From assembly GCA_016214555.1 (NCBI GenBank), contig JACROF010000012.1:267485-299555 (forward strand): a stretch of 32,071 nt of DNA, read 5' to 3'. The translations under genes were made by a program, and so were the position numbers. How positions within the stretch are numbered: the first letter of the stretch is position 1; every line of letters begins with the position of its first letter. This DNA is from Candidatus Levyibacteriota bacterium (GTDB lineage Bacteria > Patescibacteriota > Microgenomatia > Levybacterales > UBA12049). Below the pieces are notes generated by a model that was not told the DNA's origin, ran no database searches, and saw only the letters and a list, made by a program, of their open reading frames with translations. Positions 22,151 through 31,113 of the stretch are shown here, one piece after another.

Positions 22151-25100
22151 AAGTAGTTTCGTATATTAAAGATAATTTTTTGCTTTTACTTACTTTGTTT
22201 TTTTTGGTTTTTATACCTTTATATCCCAAGCTCCCTCTTTTTGATATTAAACATACATGGGTATATATTCGGATAGAGGATTTATTAGTTGCCATTGCGT
22301 GGGGAGTGTATTTCGTATCATATTTTCGAAAAAAAGTAACGTTAAAAACCCCTTTATCATTACCCATCATTGTTTTTTGGATAATTGGCGCCTTAGCAAC
22401 TCTTAATGGCATATTGTTTATTTTCCCAAAACTTACTGGGGTCTTCTCAAGCATTGCAATATTGAGTTTTTTTAGAAGAGTTGAGTACCTATCTTTATTT
22501 TTTCTAGCATTTTCTGCGATAAAAAATAAAAATGCAATTAATCCAATAGTTATTACTTTATCCACAACCCTTTTTGGTGTTTTCGCTTATGGTATTGGAC
22601 AAAGATTTTTAGGTTTTCCTGCCTTTTTGACTATGAATGAGGAATTCGCGAAGGGAATACCTTTAAGGCTTTCTGCTCTCGCAAGAATTCCCTCAACTTT
22701 TGCTGGTCATTACGATTTAGCAGCATATCTTATTCTCTTGATTCCAATAATGGGAAGTATGGTATTTGGGTATAAAAAATGGTATTTGAAAATAATCTTT
22801 CTATTGCTGGCAACAGGTGGGCTTATTCTTTTGCTCATGACTGCTTCAAGAGTTTCATTTGCTGTCTATCTTATCTCAGCTGCATTTCTTCTTGTTTTGC
22901 AAAAGCAAAAGAAATATATAATCCCTGTTTTTATTTTAAGTATTCTTCTTCTCAAGTCTTTTACGGGATTATCACAGCGTTTTTCACAAACATTTACTCA
23001 GGTCGATCTCATTGTTGACTCACGAACTGGTAAAGCAATTGGAGTCGCCTCTGAAATTGGAGGAAATACTATTACTATTGAAGACAAGCAGTCAACTGGT
23101 GAAAATCTACCAACAGGGTCAAAATATATCAATTTACCTTCAACAAAAGGTCAACAATTTGATTCGCAGATTATTTATAAAAAACTTAAACCAGGAGGAG
23201 AGGGTGAAGAAATTATAACAAAGGCTGGGAAAGTAATTGTAAAAAAAGCTTTTGCATACGATGTATCATTTACCACTCGATTTCAAGGAGAGTGGCCAAG
23301 GGCGATAGAAGCATTTAAGCGAAATATTCTTTTTGGAAGTGGTTATGGATCAATTAGCCTTGCAACAGACAATAGTTTTCTTCGGATGCTTGGTGAAACA
23401 GGAATCTTAGGATTCTTCTCATTCATATTGATATTTATTTTTATGGGAATTTATCTTTTTAGAACGGTTGATGATATTGACGACAAAAGGATCCGAGCAC
23501 TTATCTATGGTGTTTTGGCAGGATCAATTGGTCTTGGATTAAATGCGATTCTTATTGATGTTTATGAGGCTTCAAAAGTAGCATTCGTTTTATGGACGGT
23601 GATTGGTGTAACTGTTGGTCTTGCTAGGTTATACCAAAAGAAGGAGATTCGTTATATATCAGAAATGAAGAGAATTTTTTCATCTACGCCAGCTCTTGTT
23701 GTGGTATTGCTTGTTAGTGGTTTTTTAGTTTTTTCAAAGTCTCTATCAAATTATTTTGCTGGGGATGATTTTACTTGGTTAAGATGGGCAGCTGATTGTC
23801 ATAGATTGTTGCAAGATCAAATACAGCAATGTTCAACAATACCTGCAACAATCGGTCAGTACTTTACAAATTCTGAAGGATTTTTCTATCGTCCTGGCAC
23901 AAGATCATATTTTCTTCTTGCATACCCAGTTTTTGAGCTTTTCCCGCTGCCGTTTCATGTGATTTCTCTACTTCTTCATCTCTCAGCTACATTATTGGCA
24001 TTTTTTATACTTAAAAAGTTTTTAAGAGATAAAATTTTTGGATTTGTAGGTGCATTATTTTTTCTTGTTCTTAGTATCCACTCAGAAGCAGTTTTTTGGA
24101 TTTCGGTAACTGGTCATATGATTGCAACAAATTTACTTTTTGCCTCGTTTTTGAGCTTTTTATATTGGAAGGAAACAAAGAAAAAAATTCTTTTCGTCTT
24201 TTCAATTTTTGCAATTATGTTTGCAACATTTTTTCATGAATTTGGAACTACTGGCTCATTCCTTCTTATTGCATATGATCTTATTTATGATTTTCCAAAA
24301 AACAAAAAGAGTCTTATGAAAAAATGGTACTACTTTTTACTTTTACTTCCGGTATTACTATATTATCTTTTGAGAAGTAGCGCATCCAGCGTCTGGTTTC
24401 AGGGTGACTATAGTTATAATTTGTCAAAACTTCCTTTAAATGTGATTGGAAATAGTATTGGCTATTTTATTACCAGCATTTCAGGGTTGGTTTTTCTTCC
24501 GTATTATTCAGCAATACGAACTATAAGTGCCCAAAATATCGCAGTAAGTGCATTAATAACTCTGGCTGTTGTAGGTGTGTTGATTGCGTTATTTGTTATG
24601 TACAAAAAGAAGATGCGTAACATTGATTTTAAGCCAATACTTATCGGGTTATCATTTTTTATTATTCCCCTATCTCCATTTCTAGGATTAGGTAATCTTA
24701 GTCCAAGGTATGCCTATACAGGATCAATTGGTGTAATTTTCCTTATTACTTGCTTCATGCAAAGCGTATTTCTCGGTAGAAAGAAGGATAATGTTACATC
24801 AGCTATTTTAGCAATAATAAGTATAATATTTATTTTTGTTCACATTAATCAGCTTGAAAAAAATAACAATGAGTGGAAAAAAGCTGGTGACATCACAAAC
24901 AGCACATTAGTTGGTATTAATTATGCATATGCGAATAATAATTCTTTACTTCCTAACTCTACATTTTATTTTGTTGATACTCCAATTAAATATGGTGATG
25001 CATGGGTATTTCCACAAGGAATGGAAGACCCACTATGGTTTTCCTTCCAGGATTCTTCACTCCAGGTAAAAAATGTATCCTCTATAGAGGAGGCAATTGC

Positions 25101-25224
25101 ACAGACGAAAATTGATCCATTGCGCATAAAAGCATTTCGATTTGAGAACGATGGTACTCTGGTTGAAATGAACTTGCCAACACCTGCTCCAATTCTTCAA
25201 CAAAAATCTACATATGATAAATAG
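22147..25224 (+). CDS. Fusion of O-antigen polymerase/ligase-like domain with a PMT/TMTC-like GT-C domain
   Basis: A single 1025-residue frame carries two membrane enzymes. The first (about 1-500) resembles Wzy/WaaL: many helices, RIPSTFAGHYDLAAYLILLIP near 181, TASRVSFAVYL, then a soluble insert (about 280-380) leading to RAIEAFKRNILFGSGYGS and DNSFLRMLGETGILGF near 400-423. The second (about 512-1025) resembles GT-C protein-mannosyltransferase-like or TMTC-like proteins: a first helix, then an outside loop with GDDFTWLRW (Asp540-Asp541), a Tyr-Arg-Pro block near 581, IHSEAVFWISVTGHM at about 644-658, further helices and a C-terminal soluble tail. The likely junction is near DNA position 23660. 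I infer coupled polymerisation or ligation with addition of a lipid-linked sugar on the outer face. It overlaps both neighbours. Confidence 0.78.
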   Translation: MKVVSYIKDNFLLLLTLFFLVFIPLYPKLPLFDIKHTWVYIRIEDLLVAIAWGVYFVSYFRKKVTLKTPLSLPIIVFWIIGALATLNGILFIFPKLTGVFSSIAILSFFRRVEYLSLFFLAFSAIKNKNAINPIVITLSTTLFGVFAYGIGQRFLGFPAFLTMNEEFAKGIPLRLSALARIPSTFAGHYDLAAYLILLIPIMGSMVFGYKKWYLKIIFLLLATGGLILLLMTASRVSFAVYLISAAFLLVLQKQKKYIIPVFILSILLLKSFTGLSQRFSQTFTQVDLIVDSRTGKAIGVASEIGGNTITIEDKQSTGENLPTGSKYINLPSTKGQQFDSQIIYKKLKPGGEGEEIITKAGKVIVKKAFAYDVSFTTRFQGEWPRAIEAFKRNILFGSGYGSISLATDNSFLRMLGETGILGFFSFILIFIFMGIYLFRTVDDIDDKRIRALIYGVLAGSIGLGLNAILIDVYEASKVAFVLWTVIGVTVGLARLYQKKEIRYISEMKRIFSSTPALVVVLLVSGFLVFSKSLSNYFAGDDFTWLRWAADCHRLLQDQIQQCSTIPATIGQYFTNSEGFFYRPGTRSYFLLAYPVFELFPLPFHVISLLLHLSATLLAFFILKKFLRDKIFGFVGALFFLVLSIHSEAVFWISVTGHMIATNLLFASFLSFLYWKETKKKILFVFSIFAIMFATFFHEFGTTGSFLLIAYDLIYDFPKNKKSLMKKWYYFLLLLPVLLYYLLRSSASSVWFQGDYSYNLSKLPLNVIGNSIGYFITSISGLVFLPYYSAIRTISAQNIAVSALITLAVVGVLIALFVMYKKKMRNIDFKPILIGLSFFIIPLSPFLGLGNLSPRYAYTGSIGVIFLITCFMQSVFLGRKKDNVTSAILAIISIIFIFVHINQLEKNNNEWKKAGDITNSTLVGINYAYANNNSLLPNSTFYFVDTPIKYGDAWVFPQGMEDPLWFSFQDSSLQVKNVSSIEEAIAQTKIDPLRIKAFRFENDGTLVEMNLPTPAPILQQKSTYDK

Positions 25225-26650
25225 TGTAAAGTTTTTTATTCTGTTGTTAATATTTTCCTTTGGATTTTTAGTACGACTTTATGGCTTTCATAATCCAATT
25301 GCAGATTGGCATAGCTGGAGGCAAGCAGATACATCATCAGTCTCAAGAAATTTTGCAGAGCATGGTTTTGATATTTTGCACCCAAAATTTGATGATATAT
25401 CAAATGTACCTTCAATGATTGACAATCCGCAAGGATATAGATTTGTAGAATTCCCGATATACAATGTATTTCAAGCAGGGTTGTTCAAGCTTTTTGGAAT
25501 TTTTTCAATTGAGGAGTGGGGAAGAATAGTAAGTATTGTCTCTTCTCTTTTTGCTGGATTATTCCTTTACCTTATTGTTAGAAAGTATTCAGGAGAGAGG
25601 GTAGGATTATTCGCGCTATTTTTTTATATTTTTCTTCCTTATAACATTTATTATAGTCGAACAATTTTACCAGACACGACTATGGTAGCTGCAATTCTTG
25701 GGGGAATTTATTTTTTTGATCGCTGGATACAGTCCAGAATGAAAAACTGGCTGCTTTTTTCTCTTGCTACCATTTGTACGACTAGTTCTATTTTGCTGAA
25801 ACCTTATGCTCTTTTTTATATCTTTGTCTTTCTTACTGTAGGGTATTCTGCATTCGGAGGTGCTTTTTTTAAAAATCGCAAAGTGCAGCTCTTTGGCCTG
25901 TTAGCGATAACCCCTTTTATGTTCTGGAGAATGTGGATGACACAATTCCCAGAGGGCATTCCGGCAAGTTCATGGCTTTTTAACGGAAATGGTATTAGAT
26001 TCAGACCATCTTATTTTCGTTGGATTATTTTTGAGAGACTAATTAAGCTTATTTCTGGCTTTGTCGGAATTACGTTTTTTCTTAGCGGAATATATAGCTT
26101 AGGTCGCGAAAAAAATCGACTAATCTATTTTGCATTCATTTTAGGTGCATTACTATACCTTACAGTTTTTGCTACTGGAAATGTCCAGCACGATTATTAC
26201 CAGGTCGTAATTATGCCTGTTGTAGCAATGATGTATGCACTTGGTGCCTCAGCTATTCTTTCAATAGAAAAAATAAAATTTTTACTTATTCGTTGGTTAA
26301 TAATCATTATTTTGACTATTCCGACGCTATATTTTGCATGGGAGCAGGTGAAGGGATATTATTATATAAATAATCCTGCAATAATTGCTGCAGGTGAGGC
26401 AGTTGATAGGCTTACCCCAAAAGATGCAAAAGTAATCACAAGCTATAATGGTGATACGTCATTTTTGTATCAGACAAAACGAAAAGGCTGGTCAAGTTTT
26501 CAAACATCGATTTCAGGACTAATCAATATGGGAGCTAATTATCTAATTTTTGCAAATCCTAACGCATCTGAGCTCAATTTTATTTCCCAGTATAAAGTCG
26601 TGGAGCGAGGAGATAATTATATTATTTATGACCTGCGTAAAAAGCCATGA
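25214..26650 (+). CDS. PMT/ArnT-like GT-C glycosyltransferase
   Basis: A 478-residue integral membrane protein with about ten helices. The first outside loop holds the probable catalytic aspartate in ADWHSWRQADT (Asp31), in the position of the acidic motif of protein O-mannosyltransferases and ArnT. Further hallmarks are FVEFPIYN near 78 and FLPYNIYYSRTILPD at about 141-154. The C terminus is a short soluble segment with AKVITSYNGDTSFLY and GANYLIF. Enzymes of this type use polyprenyl-phosphate sugars on the outer side of the membrane and glycosylate lipids, glycans or proteins. The GtrB-like enzyme at 18012 could make its donor. It overlaps the fusion gene by 11 bases and the next GT4 by four. 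Confidence 0.86.
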   Translation: MINSVKFFILLLIFSFGFLVRLYGFHNPIADWHSWRQADTSSVSRNFAEHGFDILHPKFDDISNVPSMIDNPQGYRFVEFPIYNVFQAGLFKLFGIFSIEEWGRIVSIVSSLFAGLFLYLIVRKYSGERVGLFALFFYIFLPYNIYYSRTILPDTTMVAAILGGIYFFDRWIQSRMKNWLLFSLATICTTSSILLKPYALFYIFVFLTVGYSAFGGAFFKNRKVQLFGLLAITPFMFWRMWMTQFPEGIPASSWLFNGNGIRFRPSYFRWIIFERLIKLISGFVGITFFLSGIYSLGREKNRLIYFAFILGALLYLTVFATGNVQHDYYQVVIMPVVAMMYALGASAILSIEKIKFLLIRWLIIIILTIPTLYFAWEQVKGYYYINNPAIIAAGEAVDRLTPKDAKVITSYNGDTSFLYQTKRKGWSSFQTSISGLINMGANYLIFANPNASELNFISQYKVVERGDNYIIYDLRKKP

Positions 26651-27840
26651 AAATCTTATTGGTATCATCATATCTTCCATACCCACTAACAAATGGTGGC
26701 AACATCCGTCTTTACAATCTTCTTAAGTTTCTTCAAAAAACACACGAGATTACTCTAGTTTGCGAAATACGACAAGGACAAAATAAAGATGATGTTCATG
26801 AGGTAGAGAAGGTATGTCATAAAGTGTATACAGTAAAGAGAAGGAAGCAGTGGTCTGTCAAAAATATTTTGAAAACAGCTGTTTCAGCAAATTCATTTTT
26901 GACAACCGGACATAAATTAGAGGAAATGTCGTTAATTGTTTCTATGTTACTTTCGAAAGAAAGTTTCGATGCAATTCATGTCGAGACATTTTATGTGCTT
27001 CAGAATGTTCCAAAAACAACTCTTCCCATAATTCTCGTAGAACATAACGTTGAATATTTAGTTTATGAGCGATTCAAAGAAAAAGCTTCTCTCTTTTTGA
27101 AACCATTGCTCACAATTGATATCGAGAAGATTAAAAGAGCAGAAAAACAGGCATGGAGTAGGGTAAGTATCGTTGTAGCAGTATCTGAAAAAGAAAAAGA
27201 AATTATAGGAGAAAAATGTAAATTTGTTGTTCCAAACGGAGTAGACTTAAAAACATTTGTTAAAAAAAAGATTGTAAATAGCGTAGATGTTAAAAAGAAA
27301 AAGATTTTGTATATAGGTGACTATACATGGATACAGAACACAGATGCTGTTTTGTATATTATAAAATTTATATGGCCTCTTATTAAGAAAAACCTTAATG
27401 TATCATTATGGATTGTCGGAAAAAATATGCCGGCTACATTTAAGAAAATTGGAGATAACGATGCAAGTATAATTTTTGATGATGACAATAAAGAAACAGC
27501 AGTAAAGATTTTTTCTGAAGCTGATGTACTTTTAGCACCTAAAAGAGTTGGAGGGGGAACAAGTTATAAAATTATTGAGGCAATGGCAGTTGGTACTCCA
27601 GTTGTAACTAACTCATTTGGTCTTGAAGGATTAGATTTTGAAAAAGATAAAGAAATAATTGTAGAGAATAAACCTGAAGAGTTAGCAGAAGAGGTGATCA
27701 GAGTGCTAACTCAGAAAGATTATTATAGGAGAATTTCAGATCAAGGAAGGAAAGCTGTTGAGAAAAAATATGATTGGATCGCAATTGCTGATAAATTAGA
27801 TGGTGTTTATCAGTCGGTTAAAAATATAAATAACTTATGA
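26647..27840 (+). CDS. GT4 glycosyltransferase
   Basis: A 397-residue GT-B fold protein. It opens KILLVSSYLPYPLTNGGNIRLYNLL, the acceptor-side loop of a GT4 subgroup common in exopolysaccharide loci. IILVEHNVEYLVYERF and VVAVSEKEKEII precede the VPNGVDLKTF linker near residue 200. The donor domain begins ILYIGDYTWIQNTDAVLYII and carries RVGGGTSYKIIEAMAVGTPVVT, in which a single glutamate pattern replaces the usual E-x7-E, followed by GLEGLDF. That variant is normal for this subgroup (compare WsaF-like or TIGR03087-type transferases). Both flanking junctions are ATGA overlaps, so it is expressed with its neighbours. The sugar specificity is unknown. Confidence 0.86.
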   Translation: MKILLVSSYLPYPLTNGGNIRLYNLLKFLQKTHEITLVCEIRQGQNKDDVHEVEKVCHKVYTVKRRKQWSVKNILKTAVSANSFLTTGHKLEEMSLIVSMLLSKESFDAIHVETFYVLQNVPKTTLPIILVEHNVEYLVYERFKEKASLFLKPLLTIDIEKIKRAEKQAWSRVSIVVAVSEKEKEIIGEKCKFVVPNGVDLKTFVKKKIVNSVDVKKKKILYIGDYTWIQNTDAVLYIIKFIWPLIKKNLNVSLWIVGKNMPATFKKIGDNDASIIFDDDNKETAVKIFSEADVLLAPKRVGGGTSYKIIEAMAVGTPVVTNSFGLEGLDFEKDKEIIVENKPEELAEEVIRVLTQKDYYRRISDQGRKAVEKKYDWIAIADKLDGVYQSVKNINNL

Positions 27841-28949
27841 AAATAGGCATTGATGGTAGATTTTGGGATGAGACTGGCGTTGGAAGATATATTAGGAATT
27901 TAGTTTTAAGCCTTGAAGAAATAGATAAAGATAACACGTATGTTATATTTGCCCTGACAAAAGATGTTGAGCAGATACGAAAGGAGTTAAATAATCCACA
28001 CTTTATTATAAAAGGCGTTGATATCCCCTGGCATTCTCTTAGAGAGCAATACTCTTTGCCAAAAATATTAGAAAACGAAGAATTAGATTTGATGCATTTT
28101 CCATATTTTTCTATTCCAATTTTTTACAATAAGCCTTTTGTTATTACAGTTCACGACTTGATTTTACATCATTTTTCAACCGGGAAAGCAACAACTCTTC
28201 CAAGGGTTTTTTACCACATAAAAAAAATTGGATACAAATATATTATCTCTCAAGCAGCAAAAAGATCTGAAAAAATTATTGCTGTTTCTCAGGCTACGAA
28301 GAATGAAATTATTGACCATTTATCCATTGATGAAAAAAAAATTGCAGTTATTTATGAGGGCGTAGACAATACGCTTAAGCAAAGCAAAAGCTTTGAAAAA
28401 TCTTCGGAAAAGTATTTTTTACATGTAGGAAATGTTTATCCTCACAAAAATATTGAGCGTCTTGTCGATGCATTCGTAAAGTCTGGCTTTGATGACACTA
28501 AGTTGATATTTGTTGGCAAAAAGGATTATTTTATGAAGCGTTTGGAAAAAAAAATTGCTGATAGTGATTTTCGAAATATACAATTTTTGGGATTCGTGGA
28601 TGATAAAACTTTGGCATCATTATACAAAAATTCTCTTGCAACAATCGTCCCATCACTTATGGAGGGATTTGGGTTACCAATTCTTGAGGCGATGTCCTGT
28701 GGATCGTTAGTTGTTGCTTCAGATATCCCATCATTAAGGGAGATCGGTAAAAATGGTGTTATGTATATTGATCCGTTTAATATCCAAGAAATTTCTGATA
28801 AGATGCGTAGCATCGCTCAGGCCGATAGAGATGATTTTAAAGAGATAATTGAGAGGGGTAAAAGCATTGTTAAGACTTATTCTTGGGAAAAAATGGCCAA
28901 GGAAACGTTAAAAGTTTATGAAAGTTGCGTTAGTTTACGACCGGATTAA
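27837..28949 (+). CDS. GT4 glycosyltransferase
   Basis: A 370-residue family 4 glycosyltransferase of the same subgroup as the genes at 19043 and 19579. It starts MKIGIDGRFWDETGVGRYIRNL and has FVITVHDLILHHF, IIAVSQATKNEIIDHL and a linker at AVIYEGVDN. The donor domain contains FLHVGNVYPHKNIERLVDAF, FVGKKDYF, FLGFVDDKTLASLY and MEGFGLPILEAMSCGSLVVASD with both conserved glutamates, followed by DIPSLREIG. Mannosyltransferases of this type are frequent, and ManC lies downstream, but specificity is inferred. It overlaps the next gene by 32 bases, the longest overlap in the window. Confidence 0.9.
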   Translation: MKIGIDGRFWDETGVGRYIRNLVLSLEEIDKDNTYVIFALTKDVEQIRKELNNPHFIIKGVDIPWHSLREQYSLPKILENEELDLMHFPYFSIPIFYNKPFVITVHDLILHHFSTGKATTLPRVFYHIKKIGYKYIISQAAKRSEKIIAVSQATKNEIIDHLSIDEKKIAVIYEGVDNTLKQSKSFEKSSEKYFLHVGNVYPHKNIERLVDAFVKSGFDDTKLIFVGKKDYFMKRLEKKIADSDFRNIQFLGFVDDKTLASLYKNSLATIVPSLMEGFGLPILEAMSCGSLVVASDIPSLREIGKNGVMYIDPFNIQEISDKMRSIAQADRDDFKEIIERGKSIVKTYSWEKMAKETLKVYESCVSLRPD

Positions 28950-30015
28950 TAAATGGGGAGGGGCTGAAAGAGTGCTTTTAGCTCTTCATGAACTTTTTCC
29001 AAATGCACCACTTTATACTTCAGTTTATAATAAAAAGAAAACATCATGGGTAAATAATTGGGATATTAGAACCTCTTTTCTTCAGGAATTCCCTTTTGCA
29101 AAGGATGCTCATGAATTTTACCCGCTACTTATGCCAGCAGCATTTGAGCAATTCAATTTTGATGAATATGATCTTGTTATTTCGGTTACCAGTGAATCTG
29201 CAAAGGGCATTATTACAAAACCTCACACAATACATATTTGTTACTGTTTAACTCCAACGAGGTATTTATGGAGCGGTTTTGAAGAATACTTTGATAACAA
29301 AATAATTCGCTATCTTTCATATCCAGCAATCTGGTATCTTCGCATGTGGGATAAGGTTTCATCGTCTAGGCCAGATAAATGTATTGCAATCTCTCATGAG
29401 GTCAAAAAAAGAATTAAAAAATATTATGGGCAGGAATCTGAAATTATTCATCCACCTGTTGATTTGTTTGCAACAAACTCGCAAAAGAATGTAAAAAAAA
29501 AAAAAAAATATTTTCTTATAGTTTCTCGACTTGTTTCATATAAAAGAATTGATATTGCAATTGAGGCGTGCAATACCATGAGGCTCCCTCTAAAAATAGT
29601 TGGCGTTGGTAATCAATTGGCTATGCTTAAAAATATGGCTGGGCCAACAGTAGATTTTCTAGGAGAAGTGTCTGATGAAAAATTGAAAATCCTCTATCAG
29701 GAGGCTGAAGCTCTTCTTTTCCCTGGATATGAAGATTTTGGGATAGTTATGGTTGAATCATTGGGTTTTGGTACACCTGTTATTGCTTTTAATAAAGGAG
29801 GCGCTAAGGATATTGTTACCCATAAGAAAACAGGAATACTTTTTGCCTCACAGAGCGCTTCTCAACTTATTTCCGCAATTAAAGAGTTTAGAAAAAGCAG
29901 CTTTAATTCATCAGAGTTAAAAAAAGAAGCGAGGCGTTTTTCGAAAGATGTTTTTTCAAAAAAGATGTTAAAAACGATCAACGATACATTGCAAAACTCC
30001 TCAAAGAGATTATAA
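28918..30015 (+). CDS. GT4 glycosyltransferase, WbaZ-like
   Basis: This 365-residue GT4 belongs to the WbaZ-like subgroup, many of whose members transfer mannose. It begins MKVALVYDRINKWGGAERVLLAL and has the characteristic HICYCLTPTRYLW block and CIAISHEVKKRIKKYYG. The donor domain carries FLIVSRLVSYKRIDIAIEA, FLGEVSDEKLKILYQEA and GYEDFGIVMVESLGFGTPVIAF. A run of sixteen A bases (29493-29508) encodes Lys residues at 192-197 in the linker between the two domains. Loss or gain of one A would end the protein within a few codons. The ATG lies 32 bases inside the previous gene, a long overlap but well supported by the conserved N terminus. Confidence 0.88.
   Translation: MKVALVYDRINKWGGAERVLLALHELFPNAPLYTSVYNKKKTSWVNNWDIRTSFLQEFPFAKDAHEFYPLLMPAAFEQFNFDEYDLVISVTSESAKGIITKPHTIHICYCLTPTRYLWSGFEEYFDNKIIRYLSYPAIWYLRMWDKVSSSRPDKCIAISHEVKKRIKKYYGQESEIIHPPVDLFATNSQKNVKKKKKYFLIVSRLVSYKRIDIAIEACNTMRLPLKIVGVGNQLAMLKNMAGPTVDFLGEVSDEKLKILYQEAEALLFPGYEDFGIVMVESLGFGTPVIAFNKGGAKDIVTHKKTGILFASQSASQLISAIKEFRKSSFNSSELKKEARRFSKDVFSKKMLKTINDTLQNSSKRL
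29493..29508 (+). repeat. A16 homopolymer tract inside a coding sequence
   Basis: Sixteen consecutive A bases lie in frame within the WbaZ-like GT4. Deletion of one A would bring TAG at 29519-29521 into frame, and insertion of one would bring TAA at 29541-29543 into frame. Either removes the donor-binding domain. Confidence 0.9.
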
Positions 30016-30016
30016 T
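29989..30016 (+). promoter_or_regulatory. Possible internal promoter for manC and the priming transferase
   Basis: TTGCAA at 29989-29994 and a perfect TATAAT at 30011-30016 are 16 bases apart. Transcription would begin near 30023, about six bases before the manC ATG at 30029. The -35 box lies in the end of the preceding gene. Confidence 0.45.
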
Positions 30017-30028
30017 AATAATGGTTTT

Positions 30029-31111
30029 ATGAAAATTCTTATATTTGCTGGTGGTGTTGGTACCCGATTGTGGCCCTTATCGCGGAAAAATACTCCCAAG
30101 CAGTTTGGACAGATTATTGGCGATAAATCCACGCTGCAACAAACAATCGATCGACTAACGCCTGAGTTTGATCCAAAGGATATTTTTATTGCAACAGGTG
30201 TTCAGTATAAAGAGACAGTGATATCGCAATTGCATAAAATTCCACAGGAAAATTTTATTTTCGAGCCTACAATGCGTGATGTAGGTCCAGCAATTGGTCT
30301 CAATGCTTTTTTACTTGCTAAGCTTCACCCAGATGAGCCAATAGCTATTCTTTGGAGCGATCACATGGTAAAAAATCACGTGATGTTTCGGCACGTATTG
30401 AGGCTGGCAGAGGAAAGTATTATAAAATATGATGCAAATTTTGTTTTTATTGGTCAGGAACCACGCTTTGCAAACCAAAATTTAGGGTGGATAAAATTAG
30501 GAGAAAAAATAAAAGAGGAAAACGGAGCAGAAATTTATGAGTTTAACAAACTTCTTTATAGGCCGAAACTTGAAGAAGCTGAACAATATTTTTCAGTTGA
30601 TAATTACGTATGGAATCTTGGATATTTTGTAACTACTCCACGATTTCTGGTTTCTCTCTTTAAAGAACATGCTCCAGACATGTATAGTAAATTACTGGAA
30701 ATTCAGGATGCGTATCAGACTCCAGAGTTTGAGAAAGTACTCCATAGCGTGTACTCAACGCTTGACAAGATCAGTTTTGACGATGCGATTCTTGTTAAGA
30801 TGTCACCGAAAAATGTATTTGTAATATCAACAGATCTTGGGTGGAGCGACATAGGCGCGTGGGATGCTCTTAAAGAAGCATTGGCAGAGTCATCTGAGGA
30901 GAATATTACTAAAGGGAAAGTTTTACTTGAGGATACTGTTGACTCATTAGTATTTAATTATACAGATCAACTGTCGGTAGGAATTGACCTTAAGGAAATG
31001 CTGGTTATAAATACGGATGATGTACTACTCGTGTGTCCTAAGAGTTCGGTGCCAAAAATTAAGAAACTCGTAGAAAATTTAAAGGGAACATCTCACGAAC
31101 ATCTTGCATAA
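30029..31111 (+). CDS. manC: Mannose-1-phosphate guanylyltransferase (GDP-mannose synthesis)
   Basis: A 360-residue nucleotidyltransferase that makes GDP-mannose from mannose 1-phosphate and GTP. The N terminus has the pyrophosphorylase loop FAGGVGTRLWPLSR (6-19) with PKQF at 23-26. EPTMRDVGPAIGL at 79-91 is typical of ManC, where EPxxRNTAPA is the more usual wording. WSDHMV (109-114) replaces the PADH motif. VWNLGYF and GWSDIGAWDAL follow. The phosphomannose isomerase domain found in many ManC proteins is absent, so mannose 6-phosphate must be supplied by another enzyme. GDP-mannose would feed the GT4 enzymes and possibly the ColD-like route. An internal promoter-like sequence precedes it. 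Confidence 0.92.
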   Translation: MKILIFAGGVGTRLWPLSRKNTPKQFGQIIGDKSTLQQTIDRLTPEFDPKDIFIATGVQYKETVISQLHKIPQENFIFEPTMRDVGPAIGLNAFLLAKLHPDEPIAILWSDHMVKNHVMFRHVLRLAEESIIKYDANFVFIGQEPRFANQNLGWIKLGEKIKEENGAEIYEFNKLLYRPKLEEAEQYFSVDNYVWNLGYFVTTPRFLVSLFKEHAPDMYSKLLEIQDAYQTPEFEKVLHSVYSTLDKISFDDAILVKMSPKNVFVISTDLGWSDIGAWDALKEALAESSEENITKGKVLLEDTVDSLVFNYTDQLSVGIDLKEMLVINTDDVLLVCPKSSVPKIKKLVENLKGTSHEHLA

Positions 31112-31113
31112 TT

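Noticed and set aside
22116-22565. Minus-strand reading frame of 149 codons
   Set aside because: It is antisense to the first helices of the polymerase fusion and is a typical shadow of AT-rich membrane-protein coding sequence.
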